DNA from: Saccoglossus kowalevskii
Taxonomy: Eukaryota > Hemichordata > Enteropneusta > Harrimaniidae
Direction: 5' to 3'
DNA: 26,459 nt
NCBI RefSeq assembly: GCF_000003605.2
Contig: NW_003141082.1
Span: forward strand, 1-26,459
A program made the translations under genes and the position numbers. This document shows, piece after piece, positions 9,481-20,905 of this stretch (position 1 is its first letter; the number at the start of each line of letters is the position of its first letter). Below the pieces are notes generated by a model. That model saw nothing but the letters and a program-made list of their open reading frames with translations. It searched no databases and was not told the DNA's origin.

Positions 9481-12397
9481 ACCATATTCCTTGTTTGGGA
9501 CTACGTACCATGGTTGTATGGTCACTTCCTGACATAATATCATTGTGGCAATTTAATGAATACATATTTCCATTTTGCCACATAAACTTTATTCCATGTT
9601 TGGGACTACGTATCATGGTTGTATGGTCACCTCCTGTCATAATGTCATTGTGGCAATTTAATGCATACATACGTCAATTTTGCCACATAAACATTATTCC
9701 ATGTTTGGGACTACGTACCATGGTTGTATGACCACCTACTGCCATAATGTCATTGTGGCAATTTAAGTGCATACATACGTCAATTTTGCCACATAAACAT
9801 TATTCCATGTTTGGGACTACGTACCATGGTTGTATGGTCACCTACTGTCATAATGTCATTGTGGCAATTTAATGCATACATACGTCAATTTTGCCACATA
9901 AACATTATTCCATGTTTGGGACTACGTACCATGGTTGTATGGCCACCTCCTGTCATAATGTCATTGTGGCAATTTAATGCATACATACGTCAATGTTGCC
10001 ACATAAACATTATTCCTTGTTTGGGACTACGTACCATGGTTGTATGGTCACTTCCTGTCATAATGTCATTGTGGCAATTTAATGCATACATATTTCAATT
10101 TGGCAACATAAACCATATTCCATGTTTGGGACAACGTGCCATGGTTGTATGGTCACCTCCTGTCATAATGTCATTGTGGCAATTTAATGCATACATAGCT
10201 CAATTTTGCCACATAAACCATATTCCTTGTTTGGGACTACGTACCATGGTTGTATGGCCACTTCCTGACATAATATCATTGTGGCAAGTTAATGAATACA
10301 TATTTCAATTTTGCCACATAAACTTTATTCCATGTTTGGGACTACGTAGCATGGTTGTATGGTCAACTCCTGTCATAATGTCATTGTGGCAATTTAATGC
10401 ATACATACGTCAATTTTGCCACATAAACATTATTCAATGTTTGGGACTACGTACCATGGTTGTATGACCACCTCCTGTCATAATGTCATTGTGGCAATTT
10501 AAGTGCATACATACGTCAATTTTGCCACATAAACATTATTCCATGTTTGGGACTACGTACCATGGTTGTATGGTCACCTACTGTCATAATGTCATTGCGG
10601 CAATTTAATGCATACATACGTCAGTTTTGCCACATAAACATTATTCCTTGTTTGGGACTACGTACCATGGTTGTATGGTCACCTCCTGTCATAATGTCAT
10701 TGTGGCAATTTAATGCATACATACGTCAATTTTGCCACATAAACTTTATTCCATGTTTGGGACTACGTAGCATGGTTGTATGGTCACCTCCTGTCATAAT
10801 GTCATTGTGGCAATTTAATGCATACATACGTCAATTTTGCCACATAAACATTATTCCATGTTTGGGACTACGTACCATGGTTGTATGACCACCTCCTGTC
10901 ATAATGTCATTGTGGCAATTTAAGTGCATACATACGTCAATTTTGCCACATAAACATTATTCCATGTTTGGGACTACGTACCATGGTTGTATGGTCACCT
11001 ACTGTCATAATGTCATTGTGGCAATTTAATGCATACATACTTTAATTTTGCCACATAAACATTATTCCATGTTTGGGACTACGTACCATGGTTGTATGGC
11101 CACCTCCTGTCATAATGTCATTGTGGCAATTTAATGCATACATAGCTCAATTTAGCCACATAAACCATATTCCTTGTTTGGGACTACGTACCATGGTTGT
11201 ATGGTCACTTCCTGACATAATATCATTGTGGCAATTTAATGAATACATATTTCAATTTTGCCACATAAACTTTATTCCATGTTTGGGACTACGTACCATG
11301 GTTGTATGACCACCTCCTGTCATAATGTCATTGTGGCAATTTAAGTGCATACATACGTCAATTTTGCCACATAAACATTATTCCATGTTTGGGACTACGT
11401 ACCATGGTTGTATGGTCACCTCCAGTCATAATGTCATTGTGGCAATTTAATGCATACATAGCTCAATTTTGCCACATAAACCATATTCCTTGTTTGGGAC
11501 TATGTACCATGGTTGTATGGTCACTTCCTGTCAAAATGTCATTGTGGCAATTTAATGCATACATATTTCAATTTGGCAACATAAACCATATTCCTTGTTT
11601 GGGACTACATACCATGGTTGTATGGTCACTTCCTGTCATAATGTCATTGTGGCAAATTAATGCATACATACTTCCATTTTGCCACATAAACATTATTCCA
11701 TGTTTGGGACTACGTACCATGGTTGTATGGCCAACACCTGTCATAATGCCATTGTGGCAAATTAATGCATACATACTTCCATTTTGCCACATAAAAATTA
11801 TTCCATGTTTGGGACTACGTACCATGGTTGTATGGCCACCTCCTGTCATAATGTCATTGTGGTAAATTAATGCATACATACTTCCATTTTGCCACATAAA
11901 CATTATTCCTTGTTTGGGACTACGTACCATGGTTGTATGACCACCTCCTGACATAATGTCATTGTGGCAATTTAATGCATACATACTTCCATTTTGCCAC
12001 ATAAACATTATTCCTTGTTTGGGACTACGTACCATGGTTGTATGGTCACCTCCTGTCATAATGTCATTGTGGCAATTTAATGCATACATACTTCCATTTT
12101 GCCACATAAACATTATTCCATGTTTGGGACAACGTGCCATGGTTGTATGGTCACCTCCTGTCATAATGTCATTGTGGCAATTTAATGCATACATAGCTCA
12201 ATTTTGCCACATAAACTTTATTCCATGTTTGGGACTACGTAGCATGGTTGTATGGTCACCTCCTGTCATAATGTCATTGTGGCAATTTAATGCATACATA
12301 CGTCAATTTTGCCACGTAAACATTATTCCATGTTTGGGACTACGTACCATGGTTGTATGACCACCTCCTGTCATAATGTCATTGTGGCAATTTAAGT
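9453..12397. repeat. Repeating A-F-R-aagR units
   Basis: AAGTGC insertions at 9765, 10501, 10922, 11343 and 12394 are spaced 736, 421, 421 and 1051 bases apart: 7, 4, 4 and 10 monomers plus the inserted base. Typical order is A (CACTTCCTGAC, ATATCATTG), F (AATGAATAC, AACTTTATTCC), R (TATGACCACC) and aagR. The monomer after the insertion usually has CACCTACTGTC. Some units have merged: the monomers at 10715 and 12187 carry AACTTTATTCC with ACGTAGCATGG in R or A type. The stretch 11419-12213 is the second copy of 8.8-9.5 kb lying within this domain. Confidence 0.75.
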
Positions 12398-13237
12398 GCA
12401 TACATACGTCAATTTTGCCACATAAACATTATTCCATGTTTGGGACTACGTACCATGGTTGTATGGTCACCTACTGTCATATTGTCATTGTGGCAATTTA
12501 ATGCATACATACGTCAGTTTTGCCACATAAACATTATTCCTTGTTTGGGACTACGTACCATGGTTGTATGGTCACCTCCTGTCATAATGTCATTGTGGCA
12601 ATTTAATGCATACGTACGTCAATTTTGCCACATAAACATTATTCCTTGTTTGGGACTACGTACCATGGTTGTATGGTCACTTCCTGTCATAATGTCATTG
12701 TGGCAATTTAATGCATACATATTTCAATTTGGCAACATAAACCATATTCCTTGTTTGGGACTACGTACCATGGTTGTATGGTCACCTCCTGTCATAATGT
12801 CATTGTGGCAATTTAATGCATACGTACGTCAATTTTGCCACATAAACATTATTCCTTGTTTGGGACTACGTACCATGGTTGTATGGTCACCTACTGTCAT
12901 AATGTCATTGTGGCAATTTAATGCATACATACGTCAGTTTTGCCACATAAACATTATTCCTTGTTTGGGACTACGTACCATGGTTGTATGGTCACCTCCT
13001 GTCATAATGTCATTGTGGCAATTTAATGCATACGTACGTCAATTTTGCCACATATACATTATTCCTTGTTTGGGACTACGTACCATGGTTGTATGGTCAC
13101 TTCCTGTCATAATGTCATTGTGGCAATTTAATGCATACATATTTCAATTTGGCAACATAAACCATATTCCTTGTTTGGGACTACGTACCATGGTTGTATG
13201 GCCACCTCCTGTCATAATGTCATTGTGGCAAATTAAT
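12398..13237. repeat. Four-monomer unit (420 bp) in two tandem copies
   Basis: Copy one begins at 12398 and copy two at 12818. Each has R with CACCTACTGTC, R with CGTCAGTTTTGCC, R starting GCATACGTACGTC with CACTTCCTG, and F with TTTGGCAACAT. GCATACGTAC appears at 12608, 12818 and 13028, 210 bases apart, adding a CpG absent from most monomers. The first monomer of copy one follows an AAGTGC insertion, while that of copy two starts GCATACGTAC, so the crossover probably fell within that monomer. Confidence 0.8.
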
Positions 13238-14182
13238 GCATACATACTTCCATTTTGCCACATAAACATTATTCCATGTTTGGGACTACGTACCATGGTT
13301 GTATGGCCACCTCCTGTCATAATGTCTTTGTGGCAAATTAATGCATACATACTTCCATTTTGCCACATAAACATTATTCCATGTTTGGGACTACGTACCA
13401 TGGTTGTATGGCCACCTCCTGTCATAATGTCATTGTGGCAAATTAATGCATACATACTTCCATTTTGCCACATAAACATTATTCCTTGTTTGGGACTACG
13501 TACCATGGTTGTATGGTCACCTCCTGTCATAATGTCATTGTGGCAAATTAATGCATACATACGTCAATTTTGCCACATAAACATTATTCCATGTTTGGGA
13601 CTACGTACCATGGTTGTATGGTCACCTCCTGTCATAATGTCATTGTGGCAATTTAATGCATACATACGTCAATTTTGCCACATGAACATTATTCCTTGTT
13701 TGGGACTACGTACCATGGTTGTATGGTCACCTCCTGTCATAATGTCATTGTGGCAATTTAATGCATACATACTTCCATTTTGCCACATAAACATTATTCC
13801 ATGTTTGGGACTACGTGTCATGGTTGTATGGTCACCTGCTGTCATAATGTCATTGTGGCAATTTAATGCATACATAGCTCAATTTTGCCACATAAACCAT
13901 ATTCCTTGTTTGGGACTACATACCATGGTTGTATGGTCACCTCCAGTCATAATGCCATTGTGGCAATTTAATGCATACATAGCTCAATTTTGCCACATAA
14001 ACCATATTCCTTGTTTGGGACTACGTACCATGGTTCTATGGTCACTTCCTGTCATAATGTCATTGTGGCAATTTAATGCATACATATTTCAATTTGACAA
14101 CGTAAACCATATTCCTTGTTTGGGACTACGTACCATGGTTGTATGGTCACTTCCTGTCATAATGTCATTGTGGCAAATTAAT
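13238..14182. repeat. P-rich stretch with A and F monomers
   Basis: Order from 13238 is P, P, P, R, R, P, A, A, F. The first three are CTTCCATTTT monomers, mostly ending GGCAAATTAATGC. The R monomer at 13659 has CACATGAACATT, shared with 4543. The P monomer at 13764 has ACGTGTCATGG and CACCTGCTG, found nowhere else that I noticed. The F monomer at 14078 carries TTTGACAACGTAAACC, a further change of the TTTGGCAACAT variant. No non-satellite sequence is present. Confidence 0.7.
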
Positions 14183-14812
14183 GCATACATACTTCCATTT
14201 TGCCACATAAACATTATTCCATGTTTGGGACAACGTACCATGGTTGTATGGCCACCTCCTGTCATAATGTCATTGTGGCAAATTAATGCATAAATACTTC
14301 CATTTTGCCACATAAACATTATTCCATGTTTGGGACTATGTACCATGGTTGTATGGCCACCTCCTGTCATAATGTCATTGTGGCAAATTAATGCATACAT
14401 ACTTCCATTTTGCCACATAAACATTATTCCTTGTTTGGGACTACGTACCATGGTTGTATGGCCACCTCCTGTCATAATGTCATTGTGGCCAATTAATGCA
14501 TACATACGTCAATTTTGCCACATAAACATTATTCCATGTTTGGGACTACGTACCATGGTTGTATGGTCACCTCCTGTCATAATGTCATTGTGGCAATTTA
14601 ATGCATACATAGCTCAATTTTGCCACATAAACCATATTCCCTGTATGGGACTACGTACCATCGTTGTATGGTCACTTCCTGTCATAATGTCATTGTGGCA
14701 ATTTAATGCATACATACTTCCATTTTGCCACATAAACATTATTCCATGTTTGGGACTACGTACCATGGTTGTATGGCCACCTCCTGTCATAATGTCATGT
14801 TGGCAATTTAAT

Positions 14813-14918
14813 GCATACATACTTCCATTTTGCCACATAAAACATTATTCCATGTATGGGACTACGTACCATGGTTGTATGGCCACCTCCAGTCATAATG
14901 TCATTGTGGCAATTTATT
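14813..14918. repeat. Chimeric P/L' monomer at a rearrangement junction (106 bp)
   Basis: The first part (CTTCCATTTTGCC) continues the segment shared with 7878-8533. The second part (CATGTATGGGAC, GGCCACCTCCAGTC) belongs to the L' monomer of the S-block and is followed directly by Fc. At the switch, CATAAAACATT has one A more than the usual CATAAACATT. The copy number of A bases, the class change and the end of long-range similarity all fall within about 30 bases, so this looks like a true breakpoint. Confidence 0.78.
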
Positions 14919-15715
14919 GCATACATATTTCAATTTCGCCACATAAACCATATTCCTTGTTGGGACTACGTGCCAGGGTTGTATGGTCACCTTCTGTCAT
15001 AATGTCATTGTGGCAATTTAATGCATACATACTTTAATTTTGCCACATAAACATTATTTCATGTTTGGAACTACGTACCATGGTTGTATGGTCACCTCCA
15101 GTCATAATGTCATTGTGGCAATTTAATGCATACATAGCTCAATTTTGCCACATAAACCATATTCCTTGTTTGGGACTATGTACCATGGTTGTATGGTCAC
15201 TTCCTGTCATAATGTCATTGTGGCAAGTTAATGCATACATACTTCCATTTTGCAACATAAACATTATTCCATGTTTGGGACTACGTACCATGGTTGTATG
15301 ACCATCTCCTGTCATAATGTCATTGTGGCAATTTAAGTGCATACATACGTCAATTTTGCCACATAAACATTATTCCATGTTTGGGACTACGTACCATGGT
15401 TGTATGGTCACCTCCTGTCATAATGTCATTGTGGCAATTTAATGCATACATACGTCAATTTTGCCACATAAACATTATTCCATGTTTGGGACTACGTACC
15501 ATGGTTGTATGACCATCTCCTGTCATAATGTCATTGTGGCAATTTAAGTGCATACATACGTCAATTTTGCCACATAAACATTATTCCATGTTTGGGACTA
15601 CGTACCATGGTTGTATGGTCACCTCCTGTCATAATGTCATTGTGGCAATTTAATGCATACATAAGTCAATTGTGCCACATAAACATTATTCCTTGTTTGG
15701 GACTACGTACCATGG
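14919..15715. repeat. First copy of a 10-monomer tandem duplication (1052-bp spacing)
   Basis: The order Fc, L'' (TTTGGAACTACG), A (TATGTACC), P (TTTGCAACAT), aagR, R, aagR, S recurs exactly 1052 bases later: Fc at 14919 and 15971, S at 15655 and 16707. AAGTGC lies at 15335 and 15546 here and at 16387 and 16598 in the next copy. The S monomer of this copy is followed by TATGACCATC and another AAGTGC (15757), while the second copy continues into ATGTAATTG and the full S-block. The similarity to 6094-6829 shows the parent arrangement. Confidence 0.82.
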
Positions 15716-15760
15716 TTGTATGACCATCTCCTGTCATAATGTCATTGTGGCAATTTAAGT

Positions 15761-16240
15761 GCGTACATACTTCAATTTTGCCACATATACATTATTCCAT
15801 GTTTGGGACTACGTACCATGGTTGTATGGCCACCTCCAGTCATAATGTCATTGTGGCAATTTAATGCATACATACTTTAATTTTGCCACATAAACATTAT
15901 TCCATGTATGGGACTACGTACCATGGTTGTATGGCCACCTCCAGTCATAATGTCATTGTGGCAATTTCATGCATACATATTTCAATTTCGCCACATAAAC
16001 CATATTCCTTGTTGGGACTACGTGCCAGGGTTGTATGGTCACCTTCTGTCATAATGTCATTGTGGCAATTTAATGCATACATACTTTAATTTTGCCACAT
16101 AAACATTATTTCATGTTTGGAACTACGTACCATGGTTGTATGGTCAGCTCCAGTCATAATGTCATTGTGGCAATTTAATGCATACATAGCTCAATTTTGC
16201 CACATAAACCATATTCCTTGTTTGGGACTATGTACCATGG
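15761..16240. repeat. Truncated S-block (Q-L'-Fc-L''-A) duplicated at 17861-18341
   Basis: The first monomer starts GCGTACATACTTC with CACATATACATT, and these private changes recur at 17861, exactly 2100 bases later. L' follows at 15866, Fc at 15971, L'' at 16075 and A at 16180. The Fc start has AATTTCATGCATAC in both copies, and both L'' monomers carry GGTCAGCTCCAG (near 16142 and 18244). Similarity ends in the A monomer, where this copy has TATGTACC and leads to P, and the other has TACGTACC and leads to F. Confidence 0.8.
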
Positions 16241-16706
16241 TTGTATGGTCACTTCCTGTCATAATGTCATTGTGGCAAGTTAATGCATACATACTTCCAT
16301 TTTGCAACATAAACATTATTCCATGTTTGGGACTACGTACCATGGTTGTATGACCATCTCCTGTCATAATGTCATTGTGGCAATTTAAGTGCATACATAC
16401 GTCAATTTTGCCACATAAACATTATTCCATGTTTGGGACTACGTACCATGGTTGTATGGTCACCTCCTGTCATAATGTCATTGTGGCAATTTAATGCATA
16501 CATACGTCAATTTTGCCACATAAACATTATTCCATGTTTGGGACTACGTACCATGGTTGTATGACCATCTCCTGTCATAATGTCATTGTGGCAATTTAAG
16601 TGCATACATACGTCAATTTTGCCACATAAACATTATTCCATGTTTGGGACTACGTACCATGGTTGTATGGTCACCTCCTGTCATAATGTCATTGTGGCAA
16701 TTTAAT

Positions 16707-17440
16707 GCATACATAAGTCAATTGTGCCACATAAACATTATTCCTTGTTTGGGACTACGTACCATGGTTGTATGGTCACCTCCTGTCATAATGTAATTGT
16801 GGCAATTTAATGCATACATACGTCAATTTTGCCACATAAACATTATTCCTTGTTTGGGACTACGTACCATGGTTGTATGGTCACCTCCTGTCATAATGTC
16901 ATTGTGGCAATTTAATGCATACATACGTCAATTTTGCCACATAAACATTATTCCTTGTTTGGGAATACGTACCATGGTTGTATGGTCACCTCCTGTCATA
17001 ATGTCATTGTGGCAATTTAATGCATACATACTTTAATTTTGCCACATAAACATTATTCCATGTTTGGGACTACGTACAATGGTTGTATGGCCACCTCCTG
17101 TCATAATGTCATTGTGGCAATTTAATGCATACATACTTTAATTTTGCCACATAAACATTATTCCATGTATGGGACTACGTACCATGGTTGTATGGCCACC
17201 TCCAGTCATAATGTCATTGTGGCAATTTAATGCATACATATTTCAATTTCGCCACATAAACCATATTCCTTGTTGGGACTACGTGCCAGGGTTGTATGGT
17301 CACCTTCTGTCATAATGTCATTGTGGCAATTTAATGCATACATACTTTAATTTTGCCACATAAACATTATTTCATGTTTGGGACTACATACCATGGTTGT
17401 ATGGTCACCTCCAGTCATAATGTCATTGTGGCAATTTAAT
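16707..17440. repeat. S-block copy, S through L''
   Basis: Starts are 16707 (S), 16812 (R), 16917 (R'), 17022 (L), 17127 (L'), 17232 (Fc, 104 bp) and 17336 (L''). All diagnostic changes are present: ATGTAATTG, GGGAATACG, TACAATGG, CATGTATGGGAC, TTTCGCC with CTTGTTGGG, and ATTTCATG. The A monomer expected next is replaced by R at 17441. The L'' monomer has TACATACC, the CpA form of the central CpG. Confidence 0.83.
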
Positions 17441-17860
17441 GCATACATACGTCAATTTTGCCACATAAACATTATTCCTTGTTTGGGACTACGTACCATG
17501 GTTGTATGGTCACCTCCTGTCATAATGTCATTGTGGCAATTTAATGCATACATACGTCAATTTTGCCACATAAACATTATTCCTTGTTTGGGACTATGTA
17601 CCATGGTTGTATGGTCACCTCCTGTCATAATGTCATTGTGGCAATTTTATGCATACATACGTCAATTTTGCCACATAAACATTATTCTTTGTTTGGGACT
17701 ATGTACCATGGTTGTATGGTCACCTCCTGTCATAATGTCATTGTGGCAATTTAATGCATAAATACGTCAATTTTGCCACATAAACATTATTCCTTGTTTG
17801 GGACTACGTACCATGGTTGTATGGTCACCTCCTGTCATAATGTCATTGTGGCAATTTAAT
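17441..17860. repeat. Run of four R monomers, related to 21850-22164
   Basis: Four consecutive CGTCAATTTT monomers start at 17441, 17546, 17651 and 17756. The monomers at 17546 and 17651 carry TATGTACC, and CAATTTTATGC lies between them. The same pair with the same CAATTTTATGC occurs 4409 bases later at 21955 and 22060. One copy here has ATTCTTTG for ATTCCTTG, and the last starts GCATAAATAC. Confidence 0.75.
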
Positions 17861-18341
17861 GCGTACATACTTCAATTTTGCCACATATACATTATTCCAT
17901 GTTTGGGACTACGTACCATGGTTGTATGGCCACCTCCAGTCATAATGTCATTGTGGCAATTTAATGCATACATACTTTAATTTTGCCACATAAACATTAT
18001 TCCATGTATGGGACTACGTACCATGGTTGTATGGCCACCTCCAGTCATAATGTCATTGTGGCAATTTCATGCATACATATTTCAATTTCGCCACATAAAC
18101 CATATTCCTTGTTGGGACTACGTGCCAGGGTTGTATGGTCACCTTCTGTCATAATGTCATTGTGGCAATTTAATGCATACATACTTTAATTTTGCCACAT
18201 AAACATTATTTCATGTTTGGGACTACGTACCATGGGTTGTATGGTCAGCTCCAGTCATAATGTCATTGTGGCAATTTAATGCATACATAGCTCAATTTTG
18301 CCACATAAACCATATTCCCTTGTTTGGGACTACGTACCATG
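17861..18341. repeat. Second truncated S-block (Q-L'-Fc-L''-A)
   Basis: This is the partner of 15761-16240. Starts are 17861, 17966 (L'), 18071 (Fc), 18175 (L'') and 18281 (A). It differs by an extra G in CCATGGGTTG (near 18236) and an extra C in ATTCCCTTG (near 18319), both in homopolymer runs. From here the array passes into the F-rich 14-monomer unit. Confidence 0.8.
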
Positions 18342-19400
18342 GTTGTATGGTCACTTCCTGTCATAATGTCATTGTGGCAATTTAATGCATACATATTTCA
18401 ATTTTGCCACATAAACCATATTCCTTGTTTGGGACTACGTACCATGGTTGTATGGTCACTTCCTGTCATAATGTCATTGTGGCAATTTAATGCATACATA
18501 CTTCCATTTTGCCACATAAACATTATTCCATGTTTGGGACTAGGTACCATGGTTGTATGGTCACCTCCTGTCATAATGTCATTGTGGCAATTTAATGCAT
18601 ACATACCTTAATTTTGCCACATAAACATTATTCCATGTTTGGGACTACGTACCATGGTTGTATGGTAACCTCCAGTCATAATGTCATTGTGGCAATTTAA
18701 TGCATACATATTTCAATTTTGCCACATAAACCATATTCCTTGTTTGGGACTACGTACCATGGTTGTATGGTCACCTCCAGTCATAATGTCATTGTGGCAA
18801 TTTAATGCATACATAGCTCAATTTTGCCACATAAACCATATTCCTTGTTTGGGACTATGTACCATGGTTGTATGGTCACTTCCTGTCATAATGTCATTGT
18901 GGCAATTTAATGCATACATATTTCAATTTTGCCACATAAACCATATTCCTTGTTTGGGACTACATACCATGGTTGTATGGTCACTTCCTGTCATAATGTC
19001 ATTGTGGCAATTTAATGCATACATACTTCCATTTTGCCACATAAACATTATTCCATGTTTGGGACTAGGTACCATGGTTGTATGGTCACCTCCTGTCATA
19101 ATGTCATTGTGGCAATTTAATGCATACATATTTCAATTTTGCCACATAAACCATATTCCTTGTTTGGGACTACGTACCATGGTTGTATGGTCACCTCCAG
19201 TCATAATGTCATTGTGGCAATTTAATGCATACATACTTTAATTTTGCCACATAAATATTATTCCATGTTTGGGACTACGTGCCATGGTTGTATGGTCACC
19301 TCCTGTCATAATGTCATTGTGACAATTGAATGCATACATACTTCAATTTTGCCACATAAACCATATTCCTTGTTTGCGACTACGTCCCATGGTTGTATGG
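18315..19400. repeat. First copy of a 14-monomer unit (1469-bp spacing)
   Basis: The order F, P, CCTTAA-type, F, A, F, P, F, L, Q matches 19784-20869 at an offset of 1469 (14 monomers minus 1). Shared markers are CATACCTTAATTTT with GGTAACCTCCAG (18606 and 20075), GGGACTAGGTACC in P monomers, GTGCC followed by TGACAATT, and TTTGCGACTACGTCCC (near 19375 and 20845). The missing base comes from a diverged Fc-type monomer at 19542 (CTTGATGGGACAACG, 104 bp) between the copies. Confidence 0.8.
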
Positions 19401-19783
19401 TCACCTCCAGTCATAATGTCATTGTGGCAATTTAATGCATACATACTCCAATTTTGCCACATAAACATTATTCCATGTTTGGGACTACGTACCATGGTTG
19501 TATGGTCACCTCCTGTCATAATATAATTGTGGCAATTTAATGCATACATATTTCAATTTTGCCACATAAACCATATTCCTTGATGGGACAACGTGCCAGG
19601 GTTGTATGGACACCTTCTGTCATAATGTCATTGTGGCAATTTAATGCATACATACCTTAATTTTGCCACATAAACATTATTCCATGTTTGGGACTACGTA
19701 CCATGGTTGTATGGTAACCTCCAGTCATAATGTCATTGTGGCAATTTAATGCATACATATTTCAATTTTGCCACATAAACCAT
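19401..19783. repeat. Insert between the 14-mer copies: Q, diverged Fc, CCTTAA-type
   Basis: A Q monomer (CTCCAA, ATATAATTG) resembles those of the first 3 kb of the window (near 212 and 2732), about 17 kb away. It is followed by a diverged Fc at 19542, with CTTGATGGGACAACG, GCCAGGGTTG and GGACACCTTCTG but normal TTTTGCC, and then by a third CCTTAA/GGTAACC monomer (CC at 19655). The mix of marks from distant domains suggests conversion or a rearranged junction. Confidence 0.7.
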
Positions 19784-20869
19784 ATTCCTTGTTTGGGACT
19801 ACGTACCATGGTTGTATGGTCACTTCCTGTCATAATGTCATTGTGGCAATTTAATGCATACATATTTCAATTTTGCCACATAAACCATATTCCTTGTTTG
19901 GGACTACGTACCATGGTTGTATGGTCACTTCCTGTCATAATGTCATTGTGGCAATTTAATGCATACATACTTCCATTTTGCCACATAAACATTATTCCAT
20001 GTTTGGGACTAGGTACCATGGTTGTATGGTCACCTCCTGTCATAATGTCATTGTGGCAATTTAATGCATACATACCTTAATTTTGCCACATAATCATTAT
20101 TCCATGTTTGGGACTACGTACCATGGTTGTATGGTAACCTCCAGTCATAATGTCATTGTGGCAATTTAATGCATACATATTTCAATTTTGCCACATAAAC
20201 CATATTCCTTGTTTGGGACTACGTACCATGGTTGTATGGTCACCTCCAGTCATAATGTCATTGTGGCAATTTAATGCATACATAGCTCAATTTTGCCACA
20301 TAAACCATATTCCTTGTTTGGGACTACGTACCATGGTTGTATGGTCACTTCCTGTCATAATGTCATTGTGGCAATTTAATGCATACATATTTCAATTTTG
20401 CCACATAAACCATATTCCTTGTTTGGGACTACGTACCATGGTTGTATGGTCACTTCCTGTCATAATGTCATTGTGGCAATTTAATGCATACATACTTCCA
20501 TTTTGCCACATAAACATTATTCCATGTTTGGGACTAGGTACCATGGTTGTATGGTCACCTCCTGTCATAATGTCATTGTGGCAATTTAATGCATACATAT
20601 TTCAATTTTGCCACATAAACCATATTCCTTGTTTGGGACTACGTACCATGGTTGTATGGTCACCTCCAGTCATAATGTCATTGTGGCAATTTAATGCATA
20701 CATACTTTAATTTTGCCACATAAACATTATTCCATGTTTGGGACTACGTGCCATGGTTGTATGGTCACCTCCTGTCATAATGTCATTGTGACAATTTAAT
20801 GCATACATACTTCAATTTTGCCACATAAACCATATTCCTTGTTTGCGACTACGTCCCATGGTTGTATGG
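19784..20869. repeat. Second copy of the 14-monomer unit
   Basis: This copy matches 18315-19400. Differences seen include TACGTACC for TATGTACC and TACATACC in the A and F monomers, CATAATCATT for CATAAACATT near 20092, and TGACAATTTAATG for TGACAATTGAATG near 20790. The CpG state differs between copies at the same monomers, so those C-to-T or G-to-A changes came after the duplication or were converted back. It ends where the next monomer is S at 20906. Confidence 0.8.
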
Positions 20870-20905
20870 TCACCTCCTGTCATAATGTCATTGTGGCAAT
20901 TTAAT

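Noticed and set aside
11568-12194. Minus-strand ORFs of 170-208 codons here and at 8939-9460
   Set aside because: They are the same artefact on the other strand and overlap plus-strand frames made of the same monomers.
12440-14293. A possible gene for a protein of about 617 residues with 35-residue repeats
   Set aside because: The frame is open because the repeat length is divisible by three. Comparable frames are open on the other strand, changes hit all codon positions, and neighbouring stretches of the same repeat are broken by stops and indels. There is no promoter, splice structure or unique sequence.
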